Shown in pieces: positions 1 to 6,956 of a DNA stretch of 7,298 bases. Both the position numbers and the translations under genes were made by a program. Source of the stretch: Pseudomonadota bacterium (lineage in GTDB: Bacteria; Pseudomonadota; Alphaproteobacteria; Acetobacterales; Acetobacteraceae); NCBI GenBank assembly GCA_021785335.1, contig JAJYFW010000081.1, positions 1-7,298 on the forward strand, read 5' to 3'. Under the pieces are notes generated by a model. The model saw only the letters and a list, made by a program, of their open reading frames with translations. It had not been told where the DNA came from and did not search any database. Position 1 is the stretch's first letter. Every line of letters begins with the position of its first letter.

Positions 1-1547
1 TGGGCGGCGGGCCGAACCGCATCGGCCAGGGGATCGAGTTCGACTATTGCTGCGTGCACGCCGCCTATGCGCTGCGCGAGGCCGGTTTCGAGACCATCAT
101 GGTCAATTGCAATCCAGAGACGGTCTCGACGGACTACGACACCTCCGACCGCCTCTATTTCGAGCCGCTGACGGCCGAGGACGTGACCGCGCTGATCGCG
201 ACCGAGCAGCAGCAGGGACGGTTGCTCGGATGCATCGTGCAGTATGGAGGCCAGACGCCGCTGAAGCTCTCCCAGGCGCTGTCCAGGGCCGGCATCCCGA
301 TCCTGGGCACGTCGGCCGATGCGATCGACGTCGCGGAGGATCGCGAGCGGTTCCAGAAGCTGCTGCAGTCGCTCGGCCTGCGCCAGCCCGAGAACGGCAC
401 CGCGCGGAGCACGGAGGAGGCTGAGGCGGTGGCCGAGCGCATCGGCTATCCCGTGGTGATCCGCCCCTCCTACGTGCTCGGCGGACGGGCGATGGAGATC
501 GTGCACGACCGCACGGCGCTCGCGCGCTACATGCGCGAGGCGGTGCGCGTCTCGGGCGACAATCCGGTGCTGATCGATCGTTACCTCAATGACGCGATCG
601 AGGTGGACGTCGACTGCATCGCCGATGGAGAGGACGTGCACGTCGCGGGCGTGATGGAGCACATCGAGGAGGCCGGCATCCATTCCGGCGATTCTGCCTG
701 CGCGCTACCGCCCTACACGCTGTCGCCCGCGATGGTCGCGGAGCTCAAGGCCGAGACGGTGGCGATGGCCAGGGCGCTCGGCATCGTCGGCCTGATGAAC
801 GTCCAGTACGCGATCAAGGGCGACGAGGTGTTCGTGCTCGAGGTCAATCCGCGCGCCTCGCGCACCGTGCCCTTCGTCGCCAAGGCGACCGGGCTGCCGG
901 TGGCCAAGATCGGCGCGCGCGTGATGGCCGGGGCGAAGCTGTCCGAGTTCACGCTCGACGACACGGCGCTGGTGCCGCACGTCGCTGTGAAGGAGGCCGT
1001 GTTCCCCTTCGCGCGCTTCCCCAACGTGGACGTGATCCTCGGCCCCGAAATGAAATCGACGGGCGAGGTGATGGGGCTCGATACCAGCTTCCCGCGCGCC
1101 TTCCTCAAGAGCCAGATGGGCGCGGGCGTGCGGCTGCCGGAGAGCGGGCGCGCCTTCATCTCGGTGCGCGACTCCGACAAGGCGGCGGCGGTGGGGGTTG
1201 CGCGGCGGCTGGCGGAGCTGGGATTCGCCATCGTGGCCACGCGCGGCACGGCGCAGAAGCTGCGCGAGGCCGGCATCGAGGCGGAGGTGGTGAACAAGGT
1301 GCTGGAAGGCCGGCCGCATTGCGTGGACGCGATCCGCTCGGGCGAGGTGCAGCTTGTGGTCAACACCGCCTCCGGTCCGCAGTCCGTGGAGGACAGTTTC
1401 GATATCCGCCGCAGTGCCCTGACCCATGGCGTGCCGCACTACACGACGATGGCGGGGGCGAGGGCCGCAGCGCACGCGATCGCCGCCCTTCGCTCCGGCT
1501 CCCTTGAAGTCGCGCCGTTGCAGGCCTATTTTCGGCGGTCATTCTGA
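1..1547 (+). CDS. carB: Carbamoyl-phosphate synthase large subunit, C-terminal half (5' end outside window)
   Basis: The gene is open from the window edge (codons in phase with base 3), giving 514 residues up to TGA at 1545-1547. CarB makes carbamoyl phosphate from bicarbonate, ATP and ammonia supplied by the CarA glutaminase, for arginine and pyrimidine synthesis in the cytoplasm. The visible part begins at [15 protein letters not shown], the start of the second synthetase half, which phosphorylates carbamate. It then shows [30 protein letters not shown], the ATP-grasp segment [10 protein letters not shown] (468-497), [15 protein letters not shown] and the metal/ATP motif [12 protein letters not shown] (from 840). 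From about 1140 comes the MGS-like allosteric domain ([32 protein letters not shown]), which in the E. coli enzyme binds UMP, IMP and ornithine. Length matches the C-terminal half of the roughly 1070-residue family, with no frameshift. The identification is secure; the N-terminal half is simply not in view. Confidence 0.98.
   Translation, partial: GGGPNRIGQGIEFDYCCVHAAYALREAGFETIMVNCNPETVSTDYDTSDRLYFEPLTAEDVTALIATEQQQGRLLGCIVQYGGQTPLKLSQALSRAGIPILGTSADAIDVAEDRERFQKLLQSLGLRQPENGTARSTEEAEAVAERIGYPVVIRPSYVLGGRAMEIVHDRTALARYMREAVRVSGDNPVLIDRYLNDAIEVDVDCIADGEDVHVAGVMEHIEEAGIHSGDSACALPPYTLSPAMVAELKAETVAMARALGIVGLMNVQYAIKGDEVFVLEVNPRASRTVPFVAKATGLPVAKIGARVMAGAKLSEFTLDDTALVPHVAVKEAVFPFARFPNVDVILGPEMKSTGEVMGLDTSFPRAFLKSQMGAGVRLPESGRAFISVRDSDKAAAVGVARRLAELGFAIVATRGTAQKLREAGIEAEVVNKVLEGRPHCVDAIRSGEVQLVVNTASGPQSVEDSFDIRRSALTHGVPHYTTMAGARAAAHAIAALRSGSLEVAPLQAYFRRSF
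1504..1532 (+). promoter_or_regulatory. Possible sigma70-type promoter for greA inside the carB 3' end
   Basis: TTGAAG (1504-1509) and TATTTT (1527-1532) are separated by exactly 17 bases, and each matches four of six positions of the sigma70 consensus. The AT-rich TATTTT stands out in this GC-rich DNA, but it also encodes Tyr-Phe near the CarB C-terminus, so coding alone may explain it. If used, it would give a greA leader of roughly 115 bases. This is a weak candidate resting on pattern only. Confidence 0.25.
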
Positions 1548-1654
1548 CCGGCCGGCGGCTCCGGGGCGAAATCCCAGGGGCCGCAAGGGTCTGGCGGAAT
1601 TACTGAAAAACCGACGAGACGCCTGCCACCAACTGCGAGTTGCCGAGGTTCGAC
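1548..1654 (+). other. carB-greA intergenic gap, no clear terminator
   Basis: These 107 bases lie between the carB stop and the chosen greA start. I see no stem-loop followed by a T run; the short CCGGCCGG palindrome at 1548-1555 is not terminator-like. Readthrough from carB into greA is therefore possible, and carB and greA may share a transcript. Confidence 0.5.
1645..1648 (+). promoter_or_regulatory. Ribosome binding site that decides the greA start
   Basis: GAGG ends six bases before the GTG at 1655. A TTG lies in frame at 1640 but upstream of this site, so the spacing favours GTG. No comparably good site serves the in-frame ATG at 1670. Confidence 0.65.
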
Positions 1655-2128
1655 GTGCAGAAATTTCCCATGACCGCGCCGGGACTGCAGCGCCTGGAAG
1701 ATGAGCTGCGCATGCTGAAAAGCAGTGAGCGGCCGGCGATTATCCGCGCCATCGCCGAGGCACGCAGCCATGGCGACCTTTCGGAGAACGCCGAGTACCA
1801 CGCGGCGCGCGAACGGCAGAGCTTCATCGAGGGGCGCATCGCCGAGCTCGAGGAGATCGTTTCGGCGGCCGAGGTGATCGACCCCGCATCGCTCTCCGGA
1901 GCGCATGTGAAGTTCGGGGCGCACGTGCGCCTGGTGGACGAGGAGACGGAGCAGGAATCGCTCTACCAGATCGTTGGCGTGCACGAGGCGGATATCAGGG
2001 AGAAGCGGATCTCCATCTCCTCGCCGCTGGCCAAGGCACTGATCGGCAAGAAGGTGGGCGACACGGTCTCCGTTCCCGCGCCGGGTGGTGACCGCAGCTA
2101 CGAGATCCTCGCGGTCGATTACCGCTGA
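1655..2128 (+). CDS. greA: Transcription elongation factor GreA, GTG start
   Basis: GreA enters the secondary channel of RNA polymerase and stimulates cleavage of the 3' RNA end in backtracked complexes, letting stalled elongation resume. With the GTG at 1655 the protein is 157 residues, the usual length. It begins [18 protein letters not shown], and the catalytic acidic tip GDLSENAEY falls with Asp41 and Glu44 at exactly the E. coli numbering. Residues 1-75 form the coiled-coil hairpin ([18 protein letters not shown]). Residues from about 80 form the FKBP-like domain that docks on polymerase, including [19 protein letters not shown] longer reading from TTG at 1640 would add five residues (MPRFD) and is less likely. 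The stop lies only 7 bases before the next gene, so greA probably leads a cotranscribed group. GreA is favoured over GreB by the sequence of the tip region and by the length. Confidence 0.96.
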   Translation: MQKFPMTAPGLQRLEDELRMLKSSERPAIIRAIAEARSHGDLSENAEYHAARERQSFIEGRIAELEEIVSAAEVIDPASLSGAHVKFGAHVRLVDEETEQESLYQIVGVHEADIREKRISISSPLAKALIGKKVGDTVSVPAPGGDRSYEILAVDYR

Positions 2129-2135
2129 GCGAGCG

Positions 2136-3332
2136 ATGATCACGCTCGCGGATGTGCGCGCGGCGGCCGCGCGCATCGAGGGCCGCGTGCTGCGCACGCC
2201 CGCCGTGCCGAGCGCCGCGATCTCTCGGCACGTGGGTGCCGAGGTGGTGCTCAAGCTCGAGAACCTGCAGGCGACCGGCGCGTTCAAGGAGCGCGGTGCG
2301 GCCAACCGGCTGTCGCTGCTTTCGGACGCGGAGCGCGCTCGCGGCGTGATCGCCATGTCCGCGGGCAACCACGCACAGGCGGTGGCGCGGCATGCGAGCC
2401 TGCTTGGCATCAAGGCCACGATCGTGATGCCGAGGCACACGCCCTCGACCAAGGTGGTGCGGACCCAGGGCTGGGGCGCGCGCGTGGTCCTGCACGGCGA
2501 AATGCTGGCGGAAGCTGCCGAGCACGCGCACAGGCTCGCGACGGAGGAAGGCCTGGTCTTCATCCACCCCTACGACGACGAAGGGGTGATGGCGGGCCAG
2601 GGCACGCTGGCGCTGGAACTCCTCGCGGATTTCCCGGCCCTGGACATGCTGGCAGTCCCGGTGGGGGGCGGCGGGCTGATCGCCGGCTGCGCCGTCGCGG
2701 CCGCCGCGCTCAAGCCGGGGATCGAGGTGGTGGGCGTGGAGGTCGCGGCCTACGCGGCATTGGCGCAACGCCTCGCGGGCCAGCCGGTCTCGGTGGGCGG
2801 GGCGACGATCGCCGAGGGCATCGCGGTGCGCGACATCGGCGAGAAGCCGTTCGCGGCGATCCGCGCGCATGTCGCCGACGTGCTGGTGGTGCCGGAACGC
2901 GCGGTGGAAGCGGCGATCGCGCTGCTCGCGGAGGAAGCCAAGCAGGTCGCCGAGGGAGCCGGGGCCGCCGGCGTCGCGGCGCTTCTTGCGTTCCCGGAAC
3001 GGTTCGCCGGACGAAAGGTGGGCGTGCCGGTCTGCGGCGGCAACATCGACAGCCGTATCCACGCCAACGTGATGCTGCGCAATCTGCTGCGCGACGGGCG
3101 GCTGACACGGCTGATCCTGGAAATCCCCGACCGCCCCGGCGTGCTCGCGGACATCGCCGGCACAATCGGCAACGCCGGGGGCAACATCATCGACGTCTCG
3201 CATCACCGGCTCTTCGCCGCGCCCTCGGTGCAGGCGGCCCAGCTCGAGGTGATGTTCGAGGCGCGGGATGCGACGCATGCGGCGGAGATCGTCGCGGCGC
3301 TGGAGAGCCGCTACACGGTGCGGCGGGCGTGA
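2136..3332 (+). CDS. ilvA: Threonine ammonia-lyase (PLP-dependent) with one C-terminal ACT domain
   Basis: This cytoplasmic enzyme deaminates threonine to 2-oxobutanoate and ammonia, the entry step to isoleucine synthesis or a threonine catabolic step. The 398-residue protein has the fold-type II PLP core. Lys51 in TGAFKERGA should form the Schiff base. SAGNHAQ (75-81) lies in the cofactor/substrate pocket, PVGGGGL (175-181) is the phosphate-binding glycine loop, and VCGGNID (299-305) lies near the pyridine ring. From about residue 323 an ACT domain follows (LILEIPDRPGVLADIAG), a likely allosteric site. Length and a single ACT domain match the roughly 400-residue ilvA/tdcB-like class rather than the 514-residue E. 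coli IlvA. The ATG at 2136 is preferred because MITLADVRAAAARI is the normal family beginning; further upstream would overlap greA. The Shine-Dalgarno match (GAGCGAG) is weak, so coupling to greA is plausible. The gene symbol is by family, and serine may also be a substrate. Confidence 0.92.
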   Translation: MITLADVRAAAARIEGRVLRTPAVPSAAISRHVGAEVVLKLENLQATGAFKERGAANRLSLLSDAERARGVIAMSAGNHAQAVARHASLLGIKATIVMPRHTPSTKVVRTQGWGARVVLHGEMLAEAAEHAHRLATEEGLVFIHPYDDEGVMAGQGTLALELLADFPALDMLAVPVGGGGLIAGCAVAAAALKPGIEVVGVEVAAYAALAQRLAGQPVSVGGATIAEGIAVRDIGEKPFAAIRAHVADVLVVPERAVEAAIALLAEEAKQVAEGAGAAGVAALLAFPERFAGRKVGVPVCGGNIDSRIHANVMLRNLLRDGRLTRLILEIPDRPGVLADIAGTIGNAGGNIIDVSHHRLFAAPSVQAAQLEVMFEARDATHAAEIVAALESRYTVRRA

Positions 3333-4729
3333 GCGACGGGCGTATCTGGATCGACGTCGAGGATCTGTTCACGTACGCACAGGCCGGCCAGCGGGTTTCC
3401 GGCATCCAGCGCCTGGCCTTCGAGATTTACCAGGAACTCGTGGCGATCGCGGACGAGGACGTGCGTTTCCTTCGCCACCTCGCCCCGCCCAGCCTCACCG
3501 AAATCGCGTGGGACGACGTGCGCGCCACGTTCGCGCGCATGGACCGCCCGGCGGTGGCGGCTGGCAGGCGGCAGGCGACGGCGCCGACCGCCGCCGATGC
3601 CGGGCTGCGCGGTCGTCTGAGGCGCCTGGCGTTCCGCTTTCCCTCCGCCGTGCAGATTCCGCTGATGCGCGGGCTGCGGGCGCAACGCGACGCGGCGCTG
3701 GGCTTCGGCGAGGCGGCGCTGGCGGCGATACGGCTGGGAGCGCGGCGGCTGCGCCAGCGCATGACGAGCGGTGCGGCGCCGAGCGCGCCGGGGGCGGACG
3801 TGCTCGGCGAGATCGCGCCCGGCGACCTGTTCCTCGTCCTCGGGTCACCCTGGTATCCGTTCTACGAGCAACGTCTCGCGGCGGCACAGGCGCGGGGAGC
3901 GCGCGTGGGCGTGCTGGTCTATGACCTGATTCCCGTGATGCGGCCGGAATGGTGCCACGCGAGCCTGGTCCGCACGTTCCGCAGCTGGATGAGCGACTGC
4001 CTGCCACTCGCCGACCTGGTTTTCGCGATCTCGCGGTCGAGCGCGCGCGATGCCGAGGCATTCGCGGCGACGGAGGGGTTCGCGCTTGCGGCACCTGTGG
4101 AGGTGCTGCCGATCGGCACCGGGTTCTCCGGCCCGCCGGCGTCAGGCACGCAGCGCGCGGACCTGCCGGAGTCGGGCAGCTACGTCCTGTTCGTCTCCAC
4201 CATCGAGCCGCGCAAGAACCACGCGCTGCTGTTCCGGGTGTGGCGCGAGCTGCTGGCGGACCTGCCGCGCGAGCGCATCCCGACCCTGGTGTTCGCCGGG
4301 CGCGTGGGCTGGATGAGCGGCGATTTGGTCCAGCAACTCGACAACGCCGACTGGCTGGACGGGCTGATCCGCCACGTCGATTCGCCCACCGACGCCGAAC
4401 TGGCGGCGCTGTACGAGGGCTCGCTGTTCACAGTCTTCCCCTCGCTCTACGAGGGCTGGGGCCTGCCGGTAACGGAGAGCCTGGCGCACGGCAAGCCGTG
4501 CCTGGTGGCGCGCGCCACCTCGCTGCCCGAGGCCGGCGGCACGCTGGCGCGTTATTTCGACCCCGACAATCTGCACGACGCGGTGGGCGCGGTACGCACG
4601 CTGGTCGAGGACCGGGCGGGGCTTGCCGCGTGGGAGGACGAGGTGCGTGCGCGATTCCGGCCGACACCTTGGCGCGAGACGGCGCAGGCGCTGCTGGACG
4701 CTTTCGGAAAAATTCCACACCCGGCTTGA
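3329..4729 (+). CDS. Family 4 (GT-B fold) glycosyltransferase
   Basis: A 466-residue protein that probably transfers a sugar from a nucleotide-sugar donor onto a surface glycan or lipid-linked acceptor; donor and acceptor cannot be read from the sequence. It starts IWIDVEDLFTYAQAG with SGIQRLAFEIY at 24-34, an N-terminal signature of one group of GT4 enzymes. YDLIP (198-202) and AISRSSARDA (233-242) close the N-terminal Rossmann half. STIEPRKNH (290-298) begins the donor-binding half, and the EX7E-type pair falls at Glu375 and Glu383 in YEGWGLPVTES. Residues about 72-160 are Ala/Arg-rich and poorly conserved in look. There is no signal peptide or clear membrane helix, so it is probably cytoplasmic or peripheral. 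The GTG start overlaps the lyase stop as GTGA, implying translational coupling; no strong ribosome binding site is visible. No other glycan gene is in the window. Confidence 0.88.
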   Translation: MSDGRIWIDVEDLFTYAQAGQRVSGIQRLAFEIYQELVAIADEDVRFLRHLAPPSLTEIAWDDVRATFARMDRPAVAAGRRQATAPTAADAGLRGRLRRLAFRFPSAVQIPLMRGLRAQRDAALGFGEAALAAIRLGARRLRQRMTSGAAPSAPGADVLGEIAPGDLFLVLGSPWYPFYEQRLAAAQARGARVGVLVYDLIPVMRPEWCHASLVRTFRSWMSDCLPLADLVFAISRSSARDAEAFAATEGFALAAPVEVLPIGTGFSGPPASGTQRADLPESGSYVLFVSTIEPRKNHALLFRVWRELLADLPRERIPTLVFAGRVGWMSGDLVQQLDNADWLDGLIRHVDSPTDAELAALYEGSLFTVFPSLYEGWGLPVTESLAHGKPCLVARATSLPEAGGTLARYFDPDNLHDAVGAVRTLVEDRAGLAAWEDEVRARFRPTPWRETAQALLDAFGKIPHPA

Positions 4730-4757
4730 CATCCGCGCGCGCGGCAAGCCTCATATT
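4726..4757 (+). promoter_or_regulatory. Probable promoter of the liv-type transport operon
   Basis: A perfect TTGACA sits at 4726-4731, overlapping the TGA stop of the glycosyltransferase. The nearest AT-rich stretch is TCATATT (4751-4757). Spacing to CATATT, the best -10 match at four of six, is 20 bases; spacing to TCATAT is 19. Both are longer than the ideal 17, so the promoter may be weak or activator-dependent. The -35 is clear but the -10 is uncertain. Its place directly before the binding protein gene supports the call. Confidence 0.5.
4733..4744. repeat. 12-base CG palindrome in the promoter spacer
   Basis: CCGCGCGCGCGG is a perfect palindrome with ten bases of alternating CG, lying between the -35 box and the AT-rich -10 region. 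It could be an operator, or simply reflect the high GC content. Confidence 0.45.
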
Positions 4758-4761
4758 CCGC

Positions 4762-4776
4762 TCTCGCGTAACGAGA
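4762..4776. repeat. Short inverted repeat before the binding protein start
   Basis: TCTCG-CGTAA-CGAGA is a perfect 5-base inverted repeat with a 5-base centre, about 10 bases downstream of the putative -10 and ending three bases before the ribosome binding site. It could be a half-site pair for a repressor or a small leader hairpin. The assignment is by symmetry only. Confidence 0.35.
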
Positions 4777-4778
4777 CC

Positions 4779-4782
4779 AGGA
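4779..4782 (+). promoter_or_regulatory. Ribosome binding site of the substrate-binding protein gene
   Basis: AGGA lies seven bases before the ATG at 4790, a strong and well-spaced site that fixes this start and fits the high expression typical of binding proteins. Confidence 0.75.
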
Positions 4783-4789
4783 AACGGAC

Positions 4790-6019
4790 ATGAAAAGAAA
4801 ATACTGGATGCTGCCGGCAACGGCGGCGTTTGCCACGCTTGCGTTCAGCTCCGCCCAGGCCGCGGCGCCGCCGATCAAGATCGGCGTGATCGCGGAAGCC
4901 TCCTCGGTCAGCGGCGCGTCGATCCCCAAGGCCGCGCAGCTTGCCGCCGACGAGATCAACGCCAAGGATGGCGTGCTGGGGCGCAAGATCGAGATCGTCA
5001 CCTACGACGACCACAATTCCGCCACCGACGCGGTACGCGCTTTCCAGCGCGCGGCGCGCGAGGACAAGGTTTCCTTTGTCATCGCGAGCTACATCAGCGA
5101 GGTGGTGCTGGCGCTCGAGCCTTGGTCGGCGCGCCTGCACATGCCGATGATAACGCCGGGCGCCGCCTCCGACGAGATCTCGCATAACGTCTACAAAGAC
5201 TACAACCACATGAAGTACGTGTTCCACGGCTACCTGCCGTCCACGTTCATTGCGGATTCCGTGTGCGACGGCGCGAAGGACCTGCTGGTCCAGGGGCACC
5301 ACGTGAAGACTGCGGTGGTAATGAGCGAGGACGCCGCCTGGACGTTGCCGCTCGACAACGAGTACCTGAAGTGCCTACCCAAGGTCGGCATCAAGGTGCT
5401 CGACCACATCCGCCTCTCGCCGGACACCACGGACTTCACGCCGATCTTCAACAAGATCGAGGGCGAGAAGCCCGACGTGATCATCACCGGCATCAGCCAT
5501 GTCGGCGTGCAGCCGACGGTGCAGTGGGCGGCGCAGCACGTGCCCATCCCGATGTTCGGCGTCTCCAGCCAGGCGACGACCTCGACCTTCTGGAAGGATA
5601 CCAACGGGGCGACCAATGGCGTGGTGTTCCAGACGGTGGCCTCACCCGGCGTGGCGGTGACGCCGAAGACCAATCCGTTCACCGACAACTACACGAAGAA
5701 GTTCGGCGCGACGCCGTCCTACGCCGGCTACACTTCGTATGACGACGTCTACATGATCGCCGATGCGATCAAGAAAGCGGGCGGAACGAACCCGGACAAG
5801 CTGGTTACCGCGATGGAGGCGACGAACTATGTCGGCACCATCGGTCGCTATGTGTTCAACGGCAAAACCTCACCCTTCACCCACACCTTCAAGGTTGGCA
5901 AGGGGTATGTCACCGGCCTGATGGTGCAGTGGCAGGACGGCAAGCAGGTCACGATCTGGCCACCGGACGTGGCGCAGGGGAAGATGGCCTTCCCGTCCTT
6001 CGTGAAGCTGCCGCAGTGA
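4790..6019 (+). CDS. Periplasmic ABC transporter substrate-binding protein, LivJ/LivK-like
   Basis: A 409-residue exported solute receptor that would hand its ligand to the LivH/LivM permease encoded next. Residues 1-24 are a Sec signal peptide: basic MKRK, a hydrophobic stretch, and an AQA cleavage site. With no lipobox cysteine it should be soluble in the periplasm. The mature part is a type 1 periplasmic binding protein: IKIGVIAE (29-36), a long helix KAAQLAADEINAKDGVLGRKIEIV (47-70), MPMITPGAASDEI (118-130), TDFTPIFNKIEGEKPDVII (214-232) and PSYAGYTSYDDVYMIADAIKKAG (309-331). In place of the Ser/Thr-rich ligand loop of E. coli LivJ it has ASYISEVVLALEPWS (99-113), so leucine-type specificity is not supported. 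Alternatives include amides, urea or aromatic acids. The mature protein has only two cysteines, 159 and 195. Family assignment is firm; the ligand is unknown. Confidence 0.92.
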   Translation: MKRKYWMLPATAAFATLAFSSAQAAAPPIKIGVIAEASSVSGASIPKAAQLAADEINAKDGVLGRKIEIVTYDDHNSATDAVRAFQRAAREDKVSFVIASYISEVVLALEPWSARLHMPMITPGAASDEISHNVYKDYNHMKYVFHGYLPSTFIADSVCDGAKDLLVQGHHVKTAVVMSEDAAWTLPLDNEYLKCLPKVGIKVLDHIRLSPDTTDFTPIFNKIEGEKPDVIITGISHVGVQPTVQWAAQHVPIPMFGVSSQATTSTFWKDTNGATNGVVFQTVASPGVAVTPKTNPFTDNYTKKFGATPSYAGYTSYDDVYMIADAIKKAGGTNPDKLVTAMEATNYVGTIGRYVFNGKTSPFTHTFKVGKGYVTGLMVQWQDGKQVTIWPPDVAQGKMAFPSFVKLPQ

Positions 6020-6025
6020 TGCAGA

Positions 6026-6052
6026 CGGGCGGGGTCAGCGCGGCCCCGCCCG
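6026..6052 (+). terminator. GC-rich hairpin between binding protein and permease genes
   Basis: CGGGCGGGG (6026-6034) pairs perfectly with CCCCGCCCG (6044-6052). A T-G wobble and one further C-G pair extend it to 11 pairs around an AGCGC loop. It begins six bases after the stop and is followed by CCTTTCCC, with only three consecutive T. That suggests partial termination or protection of the upstream mRNA from 3' decay rather than a full stop, since livH follows within 30 bases and lacks its own visible promoter. Confidence 0.75.
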
Positions 6053-6071
6053 CCTTTCCCGCCGCCTGGTC

Positions 6072-6075
6072 AGGG
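6072..6075 (+). promoter_or_regulatory. Ribosome binding site of livH
   Basis: AGGG lies five bases before the ATG at 6081 and lies outside the preceding hairpin, so livH can start translation independently of the upstream gene. Confidence 0.55.
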
Positions 6076-6080
6076 TCCCC

Positions 6081-6956
6081 ATGCAAGCACTACAGATCCT
6101 GATCGACGGGTTTGCGATCAGTTCTCTCTACGCCACCGGCGCCATCGGCTTCACGCTGATTTTCGGCGTCTCCGGCGTGCTCAACCTCAGCCACGGATCG
6201 ATCATGGTCACCGCCGCGGTGGTGGCCTGGCTGGTGGCCGGCTCGTTCGGCGCCGGGCCCTATGGCGGCGCGCTGATCGGCGTCGGCGCCAGCGTGATTC
6301 TTTCACTCGTGACCTACGGGATCGTCGTGCGCCCGATCCAGAGTTCGCGGGCGATCGCGCGCGAGGAGAAGGAAATCTTCGTCCTCACCGGCACGCTGCT
6401 CTGGGGCATCATGGTGCAGGAGGTGATCGCCTACATCTTCACCAACAACCCGAAAACGGTGCTGCCGCTGATCGGCGGGGTGGTGAACATCCTCGGCGTA
6501 CGCACGCCGGGCAACGAGATCGCGATCGCCGCCATCGCCTGGATCACCATGGGCCTGCTATGGCTGCTGGTGAACCGTACCCGCGGCGGCAAGGCACTGA
6601 TGGCCGCGGCCATCAACCCGCGCGGGCTGACGCTGTGCGGCTTCGAGCTCGGATCGATCCATCTGCTGGTCTGGACGATCTATGGCGTGCTGGCGGGGAT
6701 CGCGGGCGTGCTGCTCGGGAGCTTCCTCGGCGTATCCTCCGACAACGCGGGTCAGCTCACGGCGAGCGCGTTCTCGATCGTCGTGCTCGGGGGGCTCGGC
6801 AGCGTCACGGGGTCTCTCGTCGCAGCTTATGTCGTGGGCTATCTCGAAAGCCTTACGGCCTATCTCATCAACCCCTCGATCCGCACCGTGCCGGTGCTGC
6901 TGCTGCTGGTGATCGTGGTGTATCTGCGCCCGCAGGGGCTGCTGGGGCGGCGCTGA
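6081..6956 (+). CDS. livH: Branched-chain amino acid-type ABC transporter permease LivH
   Basis: A 291-residue inner-membrane permease that should form the channel with LivM and be driven by LivG/LivF-type ATPases. It is of usual family length with about eight hydrophobic segments. Family signatures are IGFTLIFGVSGVLNLSHGS (22-40), VVRPIQSSRA (82-91), FSIVVLGGLGSVTGSLVAAY (231-250) and the C-terminal VYLRPQGLLGRR. The cytoplasmic coupling loop that meets the ATPase is around MAAAINPRGLTLCGFEL (174-190). It lacks the common DPEAA-like wording there (here NPRGL), so the cognate ATPase may also be diverged. The ATG at 6081 has a ribosome binding site and gives the typical LQILIDGFAISSLYA beginning. 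The stop overlaps the livM start (TGATG). The gene is named by family; the transported solute is not established. Confidence 0.93.
   Translation: MQALQILIDGFAISSLYATGAIGFTLIFGVSGVLNLSHGSIMVTAAVVAWLVAGSFGAGPYGGALIGVGASVILSLVTYGIVVRPIQSSRAIAREEKEIFVLTGTLLWGIMVQEVIAYIFTNNPKTVLPLIGGVVNILGVRTPGNEIAIAAIAWITMGLLWLLVNRTRGGKALMAAAINPRGLTLCGFELGSIHLLVWTIYGVLAGIAGVLLGSFLGVSSDNAGQLTASAFSIVVLGGLGSVTGSLVAAYVVGYLESLTAYLINPSIRTVPVLLLLVIVVYLRPQGLLGRR

Noticed and set aside
1548..1600. Possible terminator after carB
   Set aside because: The CCGGCCGG palindrome and the CCAG/CTGG pairing at 1574-1594 do not make a stable long stem, and no T run follows.
2659..2690. G-rich run suggestive of a G-quadruplex
   Set aside because: It lacks four suitably spaced G tracts on one strand and is explained by the conserved glycine loop PVGGGGL of the PLP enzyme.
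1526..3278. Long open frames on the minus strand (about 345 and 427 codons) opposite greA and the threonine ammonia-lyase
   Set aside because: They lie antisense to clearly identified genes, and their translations are Arg/His/Ala/Pro-rich without motifs, as expected from high-GC codon bias leaving few stops.
3949..5187. A 412-codon plus-strand frame spanning the glycosyltransferase and binding protein genes
   Set aside because: It runs out of frame through two well-supported genes and across the promoter and gap between them; its translation is Arg/Gly/Ala-rich noise.
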